DNA of 10,963 nt from UBA6382 sp963631415 (lineage in GTDB: Bacteria > Bacteroidota > Bacteroidia > Bacteroidales > Bacteroidaceae). The position numbers were made by a program, and so were the translations under genes. The notes under the pieces are model-generated. The model made no database searches and was not told the origin of the DNA. It saw only the letters and a program-made list of their open reading frames with translations. Position 1 is the first letter of the stretch, and each line of letters starts with the position of its first letter. The stretch is from positions 1-10,963 of the forward strand of contig CAVGQS010000084.1 in the NCBI GenBank assembly GCA_963631415.1, written 5' to 3'. This document shows, piece after piece, positions 1 through 6,750 of the stretch.

Positions 1-186
1 TTTAAGTCCTACTTTTCAATCGCTCAAGTGCTTCTTAAAAATTCTCAAGTGCGCGTGAGATGTAATACGCTGAAAATGAGGCGAACATGACAGTCGTGAA
101 TTTTCACGAATTGCAGGACTGGCACACCGCATCGGGTTTTTGCGGGCTGCAATGGGGAAATGCGGGGAAGGGTTTGGCGTGGAAAC
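1..186. other. Gene-free left edge with small repeats
   Basis: I see no convincing gene here. The only open frame of note (minus strand, about 61 codons) has low-complexity, Pro/Ser/Arg-rich content, no start context and no recognisable family. The stretch holds a 9-base direct repeat, CTCAAGTGC, at 23-31 and 44-52 (21 bp apart, two helical turns), and an inverted repeat at 94-109. It may be the upstream region of a minus-strand gene lying left of the window, but I found no TANNTTTG promoter element on either strand to support that. Confidence 0.4.
94..109. repeat. 16-bp inverted repeat, operator-like
   Basis: The arms TCGTGAA and TTCACGA are perfect 7-base reverse complements separated by two T residues. 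The size and tight spacing suit a dimeric regulator binding site better than an RNA hairpin, because the loop would be only two bases. No adjacent regulated gene is visible inside the window, so function is not assigned and chance is possible. Confidence 0.3.
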
Positions 187-240
187 AAAAAAAACGGACA
201 AGTTCCGCTTTCCCGCAAGGGGTAACGAAGCTTGTCCGTT
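187..240 (-). terminator. Rho-independent terminator after the gyrA-TPR unit
   Basis: On the minus strand a perfect 10-bp stem (AACGGACAAG at 193-202 on the plus strand with CTTGTCCGTT at 231-240) is followed at once by a run of eight T residues (plus-strand A run 187-194, partly in the stem). The 28-base loop contains a small inner CCC/GGG hairpin. It lies about 75 bp past the stop of the TPR gene, the right place and orientation to end the gyrA-TPR transcript. Confidence 0.8.
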
Positions 241-314
241 GATTGTTTGTGGTTTCCTGATTTAGGTTGCCTCGGGTTGTCCGGAAGGTTGTGCGCCAGC
301 CGGATGTGAAGTTG

Positions 315-1574
315 CTATTTCTTCTTGTCGCGCTTGGCTATCTCAGAGAGGTTCTTGTCAACCACCTCGATGAGTTCGTTGATGTTGTCGAGCTTGCTCT
401 GCCACAGGTCTGGACGGTCAGGCGATATGGCCTGTGCCTGCTCGAAGTAGCCTTTTGTCTTCTGAAGCATGGCTTTCAGTTCGAGCTGCTGCGACTTGTA
501 GTTGGCTGCCTTGTTGTCGGTCGTGGCCTTGCTGTTGAGGGTTCTCACCTCGTTGAAGTAGGTTACGCCAAGGTTGGAGATGGCCTCTACAAACGCCGAG
601 TCAATCTTGACGGCGGTCTCGAAGCACTGGCGCGCCTCGGTGTCCTTGCCTTCGTCCATGAGCACTACGCCCTTGATGTAGTGAGCCATCTTGTTCTGCG
701 GCGCCTTGGCTACAAACTCGTCGGCTATCTTGGAGGCCATGGCCTGGTCGTGCTTGTCGTAGTAGTACTTCAGGATAATCTGTGGATAGTTGACGTTGTT
801 GGTGTTCTCCATGGCGTCTTTGAGGACTTCGAGCCACTGGGCGGTGTCGCCCTTCTGGAGCAGGGCGGTCGTCTTCATGTGGTAGCCGTCCTCGCGCGTC
901 ACCTGGTCAGTGCTGTTGATGGCGTAGTCAACGGTCTTGAGCACCTTGTCGTAGTCCTTCTGCTTGAAGGCTATGATGGTGGCATAGTAACCCACGATGG
1001 GATAGCGGTCGTCGGACTTGTAGATGGAGTCGGTCTCCGCTGGGGTGAAGATGGGGCACTTTGGGAATTCGAGATGCTTGGTATAGTACTTGTAGGCCAG
1101 TTCGTCGTTGCCGTTGGTATACTCCATCTGGGCTGCTATCAGGTAGTAGCCAAGCACCTTCTTGAGCCAAACGATGTTGCCGTTGTTCTCGCCAATGGTG
1201 TACTTGTCGCCATAGTTGAACTTGGGCTTCACCTTGCCCTTGGCATCGGGCTGGTTGTCAAGTTCGTATGATTTGAGCAGGTAGTCCACGGCCTTGTCCA
1301 GGCAATTAACGAATGCCACAGTGTCGAGCGGCTGGCGGGAAGAATATTTGGACATCTCCTCGTTGAGCAGACGCAGTTCCACCTGGCCAGCCACGTTGTA
1401 GGCATACGCCATCTTCTTGGTCTTGGGGTTGACCAACACTTCGGCCATGGTAGCCTGGGCTTCCTTCAGACGGTTTTCGCCTATTTGCTCCTGAGCCTTA
1501 TAGATTTGGGTATCCTGTGCCCAGCCGGTTGCGGCTGCAAGCACAACAGCAAGTGACAAAAAAAGTTTTTTCAT
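315..1574 (-). CDS. Secreted TPR-repeat protein downstream of gyrA
   Basis: A 419-residue protein. The chosen start gives a clean Sec signal peptide (MKKLFLSLAVVLAAATGWAQ, probable cleavage after WA at residues 18-19), so it should be exported to the periplasm or envelope. The open frame extends 43 codons further upstream, but that part overlaps gyrA and is basic and Pro-rich, so I rejected it. Helical repeat units of TPR type can be seen around residues 55-105, 190-222, 228-258, 293-330 (Ala/Gly/Tyr pattern HYIKGVVLMDEGKDTEA) and 364-405. The C-terminus ends in a basic KRDKKK tail. It starts 34 bp after gyrA and is followed by a terminator, so it probably shares the gyrA transcript. TPR proteins act as protein-protein interaction scaffolds; the partner is unknown, and a role in gyrase biology is unlikely for an exported protein. 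Family call is firm, function is not. Confidence 0.85.
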   Translation of the reverse strand: MKKLFLSLAVVLAAATGWAQDTQIYKAQEQIGENRLKEAQATMAEVLVNPKTKKMAYAYNVAGQVELRLLNEEMSKYSSRQPLDTVAFVNCLDKAVDYLLKSYELDNQPDAKGKVKPKFNYGDKYTIGENNGNIVWLKKVLGYYLIAAQMEYTNGNDELAYKYYTKHLEFPKCPIFTPAETDSIYKSDDRYPIVGYYATIIAFKQKDYDKVLKTVDYAINSTDQVTREDGYHMKTTALLQKGDTAQWLEVLKDAMENTNNVNYPQIILKYYYDKHDQAMASKIADEFVAKAPQNKMAHYIKGVVLMDEGKDTEARQCFETAVKIDSAFVEAISNLGVTYFNEVRTLNSKATTDNKAANYKSQQLELKAMLQKTKGYFEQAQAISPDRPDLWQSKLDNINELIEVVDKNLSEIAKRDKKK

Positions 1575-1608
1575 ACTGCTTTGTTGTTTAGGTTTGTATT
1601 TTCTTGTT

Positions 1609-4191
1609 TTATTCGTTGTCGGGAGTTTCCTCGCTATCGGCGGGCGCGTCGGTTTCCTGCGGCAGGGTTGCGTCGCCCTCGGCCTCTGGTGCGTCAGTCT
1701 CAAGCGCGTCAGTCTCGGCGTCTTCGGGCTCTGCCTCTACTTTGCAGACAGACGAGATGGTGTCGTTGCGCTTGGAGAGTTCAATGACTTTCACTCCCTG
1801 GGTGGCGCGTCCTACAATGCGAAGGTCCTTGACGGGAATGCGGATTGCCGTGCCGCTCTTGTTGATGATGACGAGGTCGTTCTGCTCGTCGACCATGAGT
1901 ATGGCAACAAGCATGCCGGTCTTTTCGGTGATGTTGATGGTCTTCACGCCCTTGCCGCCGCGTCCGGTGAGTCGGTAGTCCTCAATGCTGGAGCGCTTGC
2001 CGAAGCCCTTCTCGCTGATGACCATGATGGTCTTGTCGAGGTCGCGCTTCCATACGCACACCATGCCTACCACCTCGTCGTCTTCGCTGGTGAGGGTCAC
2101 GCCCTTCACACCAGTGGCTGTGCGGCCCATGGCGCGCACCTTCTCTTCGTTGAAACGGATGGCACGGCCGTTGTGGGTGGCAATGACGATCTCGCTGTCG
2201 CCCTCAGTGAGTGAAACGCTCACGATGGCGTCGTCTTCGCGTATGTTGATGGCGTTGACGCCATTGGCTCTCGGGTGGGAGTAGTCGGCAAGGAGGGTCT
2301 TCTTGATTATGCCCTGCTTGGTGCAGAAGGTGACGTAGTGGGACTTGCAGAACTCCTCGTCCTTGAGGTTCTGCACGTGTATCATAGTGTTGAGCGAGTC
2401 GTCGCCGGGGATGTTGAGGAGGTTCTGTATGGCGCGTCCCTTGGAGTTTTTGGTTCCCTCGGGCACCTCATAGACCCTGAGCCAGTAGCAGCGGCCGCGC
2501 TGGGTGAAGAAGAGCAGGGTGTCGTGCATGTTGGCGCGATAGACCTTGTCGATGAAGTCCTCGTCGCGCGTAGACGACAGCTTGCTGCCTATGCCGCCGC
2601 GGCCCTGTGCGCGGAACTCGCTGAGCGGAGTGCGCTTGATGTAGCCCAGGTGGCTGGTGGTTATCATCATCGGGTCGTTGGCGAAGAAGTCTTCGGGATT
2701 GAAGTCGTCGGCCTCCTGATACTGTATAATGCTCTTGCGCGGGCTGCCCCACTTCTCCTTTACCTCCACGAGTTCGTCCTTGATGACCTTGCGGCACAGG
2801 CTGTCGTCGGTGAGGATTTGGTTGAAGTAGTCAATGCGCTTCTGCAGTTCGTCGTACTCGGCGTGCAGCTGCTCCTGGCGCAGTCCGGTGAGCTGGCCGA
2901 GTCGCATCTCGACGATGGCGTCGGCCTGAGGCTCGTCGAAGCCAAAGCGCTTCATAAGTCCCTCCTTGGCCAACTGCGGAGTCTGCGAGGCGCGTATGAT
3001 GCGCACCACCTCGTCGATGTTGTCGCAGGCCTTGATGAGTCCCTCCACGATGTGGGCGCGCTCCTGAGCCTTGCGCAGGTCGAAGCGGGTGCGCCTGATG
3101 ACTACGTCGTGGCGGTGGGCTACGAACGCCTCAATGCAGTCCTTGAGCGTCAGCAGGCGCGGACGACCGTTGACCAGTGCGATGTTGTTGACGCTGAACG
3201 AGCACTGCAGGTCGGTCATCTTGAGCAATTTGTTGAGCACCACCTTGGCGTTGGCGTCGGTCCTGACGTCAACCACGATGCGCATGCCCTCGCGGCCAGT
3301 CTCGTCGTTGACATTGCTGATGCCCGCAATCTTCTTCTCGTTGCTGAGCATCGCTATCTTCTTGATGAGCTCCGACTTGTTGACGCCATAGGGAATTTCC
3401 GTGATGACTATCGAGGAGTGGGAGCCGTTGTCTTCTATCTCGTATTTGGCGCGCATGACCACCCTGCCGCGGCCGGTGGTGTAGGCGTCCTTGATGCCCT
3501 GCAGGCCGCAGATGTAGCCGCCGGTGGGGAAATCGGGCGCAGGAATGTACTGCATCAGTTCTTCGGACGTGATGTCGGGGTTGTCCACACACGCCACGCA
3601 GCCGTCGATGACCTCACCCAAGTTGTGGGTGGGCACGTTGGTGGCCATGCCGACGGCAATGCCGGTAGCGCCGTTGACCAGGTAGTTGGGTATGCGGGTA
3701 GGCATCACGGTAGGTTCCTGCAGCGTGTCGTCGAAGTTGTTGCGCATGTCTACGGTCTCCTTCTCGAGGTCCATCATCATGGACTCGCCCAGCTCGGTGA
3801 GGCGGGCCTCGGTGTAACGCATGGCTGCAGGCGAGTCGCCGTCCACACTACCGAAGTTTCCCTGACCGTCTACGAGCACCTCGCGCATGTTCCACTCCTG
3901 AGCCAGGCGGGCCAGGGCGCCGTATACGGAAGAGTCGCCGTGGGGGTGGTACTTACCGAGCACCTCACCGACGATACGCGCACACTTCTTGTAGGGCTTG
4001 TCGTGGGTGTTTTTGAGTCCCAGCATTCCGTAGAGGATGCGGCGGTGTACGGGCTTGAAACCGTCCCTGACGTCTGGGAGCGCGCGGGCTACTATCACCG
4101 ACATGGAGTAGTCGATGTAGCTGCTCTGCATCTCGCGGTTCAAGTCTACCTTGATAATCCTGTCGCTATCAAAAACCTGATTGTCTTCCAT
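1609..4191 (-). CDS. gyrA: DNA gyrase subunit A
   Basis: GyrA is the DNA-cleaving subunit of gyrase, which introduces negative supercoils in an A2B2 complex with GyrB. Start MEDNQVFD gives 860 residues, a normal length; the frame runs 12 codons further upstream but into the promoter region. The N-terminal winged-helix/tower domain includes VARALPDVRDGFKPVHRR, the quinolone-determining stretch KYHPHGDSSVYG (residues 80-91) and the active-site tyrosine in AAMRYTEARL (Tyr126). The coiled-coil and exit-gate region follows to about 490, then a six-blade beta-pinwheel. The GyrA-box in the first blade reads QGRGGIG (529-535) instead of QRRGGKG. Residues from about 819 form an acidic Asp/Glu/Ala/Pro/Thr tail. 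The residue matching E. coli Asp87 is Gly91. GyrA rather than ParC is supported by the GyrA-box position and the acidic tail. gyrB is not nearby. Certainty of family is very high. Confidence 0.97.
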   Translation of the reverse strand: MEDNQVFDSDRIIKVDLNREMQSSYIDYSMSVIVARALPDVRDGFKPVHRRILYGMLGLKNTHDKPYKKCARIVGEVLGKYHPHGDSSVYGALARLAQEWNMREVLVDGQGNFGSVDGDSPAAMRYTEARLTELGESMMMDLEKETVDMRNNFDDTLQEPTVMPTRIPNYLVNGATGIAVGMATNVPTHNLGEVIDGCVACVDNPDITSEELMQYIPAPDFPTGGYICGLQGIKDAYTTGRGRVVMRAKYEIEDNGSHSSIVITEIPYGVNKSELIKKIAMLSNEKKIAGISNVNDETGREGMRIVVDVRTDANAKVVLNKLLKMTDLQCSFSVNNIALVNGRPRLLTLKDCIEAFVAHRHDVVIRRTRFDLRKAQERAHIVEGLIKACDNIDEVVRIIRASQTPQLAKEGLMKRFGFDEPQADAIVEMRLGQLTGLRQEQLHAEYDELQKRIDYFNQILTDDSLCRKVIKDELVEVKEKWGSPRKSIIQYQEADDFNPEDFFANDPMMITTSHLGYIKRTPLSEFRAQGRGGIGSKLSSTRDEDFIDKVYRANMHDTLLFFTQRGRCYWLRVYEVPEGTKNSKGRAIQNLLNIPGDDSLNTMIHVQNLKDEEFCKSHYVTFCTKQGIIKKTLLADYSHPRANGVNAINIREDDAIVSVSLTEGDSEIVIATHNGRAIRFNEEKVRAMGRTATGVKGVTLTSEDDEVVGMVCVWKRDLDKTIMVISEKGFGKRSSIEDYRLTGRGGKGVKTINITEKTGMLVAILMVDEQNDLVIINKSGTAIRIPVKDLRIVGRATQGVKVIELSKRNDTISSVCKVEAEPEDAETDALETDAPEAEGDATLPQETDAPADSEETPDNE

Positions 4192-4229
4192 TATTCTGTT
4201 GTGATTTTTAGTATTTTCGAAAAACACTC

Positions 4230-4237
4230 CAAAATTA
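4230..4237 (-). promoter_or_regulatory. Probable -7 element of the gyrA promoter
   Basis: On the minus strand this reads TAATTTTG, an exact match to the Bacteroidetes -7 consensus TANNTTTG, about 38 bp before the gyrA start codon. A clear TTTG -33 box at the usual 19-21 bp is missing; the nearest similar sequence is CTTG (plus-strand 4261-4264) with a 23-bp spacer. The predicted leader is about 30 nt. Confidence 0.55.
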
Positions 4238-4264
4238 CCACTTTTTCACCGTTCCGACACCAAG

Positions 4265-4309
4265 AAAAACGAAATAAAAAACAACAAAAACGCGTTTTTG
4301 GCGGTTTTT
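4265..4309. promoter_or_regulatory. Helically phased A/T tracts upstream of gyrA
   Basis: Five runs of five or six A or T occur at 4265-4269, 4276-4281, 4286-4290, 4295-4299 and 4305-4309. Their centres are about 11.5, 9.5, 9 and 10 bp apart, close to one helical turn each. Phased A-tracts are known to bend DNA. The two central tracts form a perfect 14-bp palindrome, AAAAACGCGTTTTT, at 4286-4299. The block begins about 28 bp upstream of the proposed gyrA -7 box and overlaps the expected -33/UP region. Confidence 0.5.
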
Positions 4310-4512
4310 GGCGTTTCTGAGGCGGTGCGCGGCGTTTTTCAAGGGGTGGTCGGTGCGAAGGCATCGCGCCGCCATGCCGCGCAAAAAGCGCTCTGAGCGA
4401 GATTGCGCGGCTTAGTCTCAGATTTGCCGGCCGAGCCTGCCATTACGCTTTTGCCAGAAACTAAAGGGCAAAAAAAATCGCCGACGACTGGGAAATCATC
4501 AGCGAAATCTGC
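4310..4512. other. GC-rich, hairpin-rich intergenic stretch, unassigned
   Basis: No gene is supported here; the longest plausible frames are a dozen or so codons. Several inverted repeats are packed together: GCCGCGCAA (4376-4384) with TTGCGCGGC (4403-4411), with a small CGCT/AGCG hairpin nested inside (4389-4399); GGCAT (4360-4364) with ATGCC (4374-4378); and TTTTGCC (4449-4455) with GGCAAAA (4467-4473). It lies between the panD terminator and the gyrA promoter. It could be a structured small RNA, a REP-like repeat element or decayed sequence. I cannot choose between these from one copy. Confidence 0.35.
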
Positions 4513-4537
4513 AAAAATTAAGCGCCGGGGGCGCTAA
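4513..4537 (-). terminator. Rho-independent terminator of panC-panD
   Basis: On the minus strand, TTAGCGCC pairs with GGCGCT(T)AA across a three-C loop (core AGCGCC/GGCGCT is perfect, with one bulged T outside it), followed by five T residues. It lies only about 8 bp past the panD stop codon, in the right orientation to end the panCD transcript and separate it from gyrA. Confidence 0.7.
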
Positions 4538-4544
4538 GAGACGG

Positions 4545-4889
4545 TCAAAGTTTGTTGCCTTCGTGCGGGAAGACAACCTTGGGGACAAAGGTCTTGGCCT
4601 CTTCGAACTCCAGCTGGGCGTAGGACATGATTATCACCACATCGCCCACCTGAGCCTTGCGGGCTGCCGCGCCGTTGAGGCAGATGCAGCCGCTGCCGCG
4701 CTCGCCCTTGATGGCATAGGTCTCAAGGCGCTCGCCGTTGTTGTTGTTGACAATGTAAACGTGCTCACCCTGGATTATCCCCGCTGCGTCCATGAGGTCT
4801 TCGTCAATGGTGACGCTGCCCACGTATTCGAGGTTGGCGTCGGTCACCCTCACGCGGTGGATCTTCGATTTCAACACTTCTATGACCAT
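4545..4889 (-). CDS. panD: Aspartate 1-decarboxylase proenzyme
   Basis: PanD decarboxylates L-aspartate to beta-alanine, the substrate that PanC joins to pantoate, in the cytoplasm. The 114-residue chain is slightly shorter than the E. coli enzyme (126). It is made as a proenzyme: the self-cleavage site Gly24-Ser25 (YVGSVTID) is at the canonical position, and cleavage turns Ser25 into the catalytic pyruvoyl group. Lys9, Arg54, Thr57 and Tyr58 (RLETYAIKGERGSG) match known active-site positions. The start lies 7 bp after the panC stop, so the two genes are almost certainly co-transcribed and translationally close. A terminator follows directly. No separate panD promoter is visible. Confidence 0.97.
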   Translation of the reverse strand: MVIEVLKSKIHRVRVTDANLEYVGSVTIDEDLMDAAGIIQGEHVYIVNNNNGERLETYAIKGERGSGCICLNGAAARKAQVGDVVIIMSYAQLEFEEAKTFVPKVVFPHEGNKL

Positions 4890-4896
4890 GGTCCGT

Positions 4897-5745
4897 CTAC
4901 TTATACCTTATATTGTCGATGAGACGAACCGGGCGGCTGCCGCAGAAGACTGTGATGCAGCCAACGACCGAGTCGCTGTCAGACCAATCGGCGAGTGAAA
5001 CAAGTGTGTCGCCGTCGACGATCTCGTAGTACTGCACCTCAAGGCCGGCTATGCTGTTGACCTGGTCGCAGACGAAAGCCTTGGTTTCTGCCAAGGTGTG
5101 GGCTTTCATATATTCTTTGCTCTCAAACAAATACTTGGAAATATTGAGCGCGGCACGGCGCTCATCGTCTGTCAGCAGGGCGTTGCGGCTGCTCAGCGCC
5201 AGCCCGTCCTTTTCCCTCACGATGGGGCAAGGGCAAATCTGCAGCGACAAGCCGAGCGACTTGACCATAGCCTTGATTACGGCTATCTGCTGGTAGTCCT
5301 TCTCTCCGAAATATGCCCTGTCGGGCTCTACGGCATAGAAGAGCTTGCTGACAATCTGGCACACACCGTTGAAATGACCGGGACGGAAAGCTCCCTCCAT
5401 CACCTCGTCGGTGGGCGGGAAACTGAACGTGCGAGTGTCGGGCTCGGGATACATCTCCTCTACCGAAGGGGCAAAGACGGCGTCAACGCCCAGCGATTCG
5501 AGCAGGGCGCAGTCGGTGTCCATCGAACGTGGGTAGTTCTTCAAGTCGTTTTTGTCGTTGAACTGTGTCGGATTGACAAAATCGCTCACTACAGTGAAAC
5601 CGTTTTCTGCCACGCTGCGCCTTACGAGCGAAGCGTGACCTTCATGGAGGGCGCCCATGGTCGGAACCAGCCCGACCGTCTTTCCCTCGCTGCGGGCTCC
5701 GTCAATCAGAGTCTTCAGGGCTTTCTTGGAAACAACAACCTGCAT
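4897..5745 (-). CDS. panC: Pantothenate synthetase (pantoate-beta-alanine ligase)
   Basis: PanC condenses pantoate with beta-alanine using ATP through a pantoyl-adenylate, the last step to vitamin B5 and so to coenzyme A. At 282 residues it has family length. The nucleotidyltransferase signature is clear: PTMGALHEGHASL (residues 28-40, with the HIGH-like pair His34/His37), FVNPTQFNDKNDL (56-68), RPGHFNGV (121-128), GEKDYQQ (147-153) and the KMSKS-equivalent SSRN (185-188). The C-terminal part ends RLIDNIRYK. One oddity: position 55, in VVSDFVNP, is Asp where family members I know carry Val or Ile in a buried strand. It is first in a panC-panD operon, driven by its own promoter, divergent from the GT5-like gene. 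panB is not in the window. Confidence 0.97.
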   Translation of the reverse strand: MQVVVSKKALKTLIDGARSEGKTVGLVPTMGALHEGHASLVRRSVAENGFTVVSDFVNPTQFNDKNDLKNYPRSMDTDCALLESLGVDAVFAPSVEEMYPEPDTRTFSFPPTDEVMEGAFRPGHFNGVCQIVSKLFYAVEPDRAYFGEKDYQQIAVIKAMVKSLGLSLQICPCPIVREKDGLALSSRNALLTDDERRAALNISKYLFESKEYMKAHTLAETKAFVCDQVNSIAGLEVQYYEIVDGDTLVSLADWSDSDSVVGCITVFCGSRPVRLIDNIRYK

Positions 5746-5774
5746 TTCTTCAGTATGTTCGTTTTTTCGGGGTG

Positions 5775-5805
5775 CAAAATAACATATTTTATTTCACATG
5801 GGAAA
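5775..5805 (-). promoter_or_regulatory. Probable panCD promoter
   Basis: The minus strand reads TTTC, a 19-bp spacer, then TTATTTTG. These are one mismatch each from the Bacteroidetes -33 (TTTG) and -7 (TANNTTTG) consensus, at the standard spacing. The -7 box is about 30 bp before the panC start, leaving a short leader of about 20 nt. Confidence 0.5.
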
Positions 5806-5879
5806 ACTTTTAGCCCCTAAATCAATCGTTTCGGGGTAAAACCGGGGATCGCGCTTTACATATTTTATAATAGCAAACC

Positions 5880-5910
5880 TTTAAAGTTAGCGAAAAAATG
5901 AGTAATTTTG
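5880..5910 (+). promoter_or_regulatory. Probable promoter of the GT5-like/DUF4270/mutarotase operon
   Basis: TTTA at 5880-5883, a 19-bp spacer and TAATTTTG at 5903-5910 match the Bacteroidetes promoter pattern, with one mismatch in the -33 box and a perfect -7 box. The -7 element is 22 bp before the start codon at 5933, so the leader should be about 15-20 nt. The -7 box and its flank (TTTTGCACC) also occur in the divergent panC promoter. Confidence 0.7.
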
Positions 5911-5932
5911 CACCGCAAAAACAAACACAGAA

Positions 5933-6745
5933 ATGAGTAAAAAGGTACTGTTCGTCGCACAAGAAATAACCCCCTTCGTTCCCGAGAGCCACATGTCGGT
6001 GCTCGGCAAGACCATCCCTCATCTTGTACAAGGCGAGGGCAACGAAATCCGGACTTTCCATCCGAAGTGGGGCAACATCAACGAGAGGCGCAACCAGCTG
6101 CACGAGGTCATCAGGCTCTCGGGCAAGAACATCTCCATCGACGAAACCGACCACCCGCTGCTCATCAAGGTAGCCTCGCTCCCGGCAACGAAGATGCAGG
6201 TCTACTTTATCGACAACGAGGACTTCTTCCTCAAGAGGCTTGCCGTATGCGACCGCGAGGGAGTGGAGTATAACGACAACTACGAGAGGGCCGTGTTCTA
6301 CGGCAGAAGCGTGCTGGAGACCGTCAAGAAGCTGAGCTGGTTCCCCGACGTCATCGTATGCCAAGGCTGGATTTCGTCCGTCATTCCGTTCCTCGTGAAG
6401 AAGATATACAACGACGAGGAGGCCTTCGCCAACGCCAAGATCATCACTTCGCTCCACAAAATCGACATCACTAAGCCGATGCCGGAGAGGTTTCCTAACT
6501 TTGCGGCTTACCGCAACGTTACGGCCGAGGAGGTGAGCAGCTATCCGCTGACCTACAAGGTGCCGACAGACCTGCAGAAATTCGCTCTCTACTTCTCTGA
6601 CGGTGTAGTGGTGGCTGACCCCGAAGTGGACTCCGTGGTCACAGACTACGCCAAAGAGCTCAACTTGCCCATGGCGCAATATGACGACAAGGCAAGCGAC
6701 AAGGAAAACGCCCTGCAACTCAACTCTATCATCCAACAGCTTTGA
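5933..6745 (+). CDS. Single-domain glycogen/starch-synthase-like protein (GT5 N-terminal domain)
   Basis: The 270-residue product matches only the N-terminal Rossmann half of GT5 glycogen synthases: it opens KKVLFVAQEITPFVPE, then has IRTFHPKWGNINERRNQLHE (39-58), a strand MQVYFIDNEDFF, and PDVIVCQGWISSVIPF, corresponding to the PDVVHAHDW region. Full GlgA is about 475 residues with a second, nucleotide-sugar-binding domain, which is absent; the gene ends cleanly and is followed by another gene, so this is not a recent truncation. The ADP-glucose motif KxGGL, expected near residues 17-21, reads PESHM. Proteins of this size and sequence, annotated glycogen synthase and beside panC, are typical of Bacteroidales as I recall. 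Catalysis is doubtful; a binding or regulatory role is inference. It is first in an operon with the DUF4270 gene, whose ATG lies 5 bp past its stop. Symbol glgA is deliberately not given. Confidence 0.85.
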   Translation: MSKKVLFVAQEITPFVPESHMSVLGKTIPHLVQGEGNEIRTFHPKWGNINERRNQLHEVIRLSGKNISIDETDHPLLIKVASLPATKMQVYFIDNEDFFLKRLAVCDREGVEYNDNYERAVFYGRSVLETVKKLSWFPDVIVCQGWISSVIPFLVKKIYNDEEAFANAKIITSLHKIDITKPMPERFPNFAAYRNVTAEEVSSYPLTYKVPTDLQKFALYFSDGVVVADPEVDSVVTDYAKELNLPMAQYDDKASDKENALQLNSIIQQL

Positions 6746-6750
6746 ACAAC

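Noticed and set aside
23..52. Start of a CRISPR array or iteron from the CTCAAGTGC repeats
   Set aside because: Only two 9-base copies, with no further units, no repeat palindromy and no cas or rep gene.
16..201. 61-codon minus-strand frame at the left edge
   Set aside because: It overlaps the terminator, has no recognisable content and no promoter, and its composition is that of intergenic DNA.
267..1271. 334-codon plus-strand open frame antisense to the TPR gene
   Set aside because: A shadow of the TPR gene: Val/Leu/Gly-rich translation, no family likeness, and it runs across the terminator.
1575..1703. Longer N-terminus for the TPR protein
   Set aside because: The extra 43 residues are basic and Pro-rich, overlap gyrA, and would bury a clear signal peptide that starts at 1574.
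2275..4320. 681-codon plus-strand open frame antisense to gyrA
   Set aside because: It is the mirror of gyrA in another frame. The Val/Leu/Ala/His-rich translation has no domain, and high GC at third positions in gyrA keeps stop codons out of this frame.
4373..4414. Thirteen-codon frame MPRKKRSERDCAA in the panD-gyrA gap
   Set aside because: Too short, formed by the arms of a hairpin, with no promoter or conserved context.
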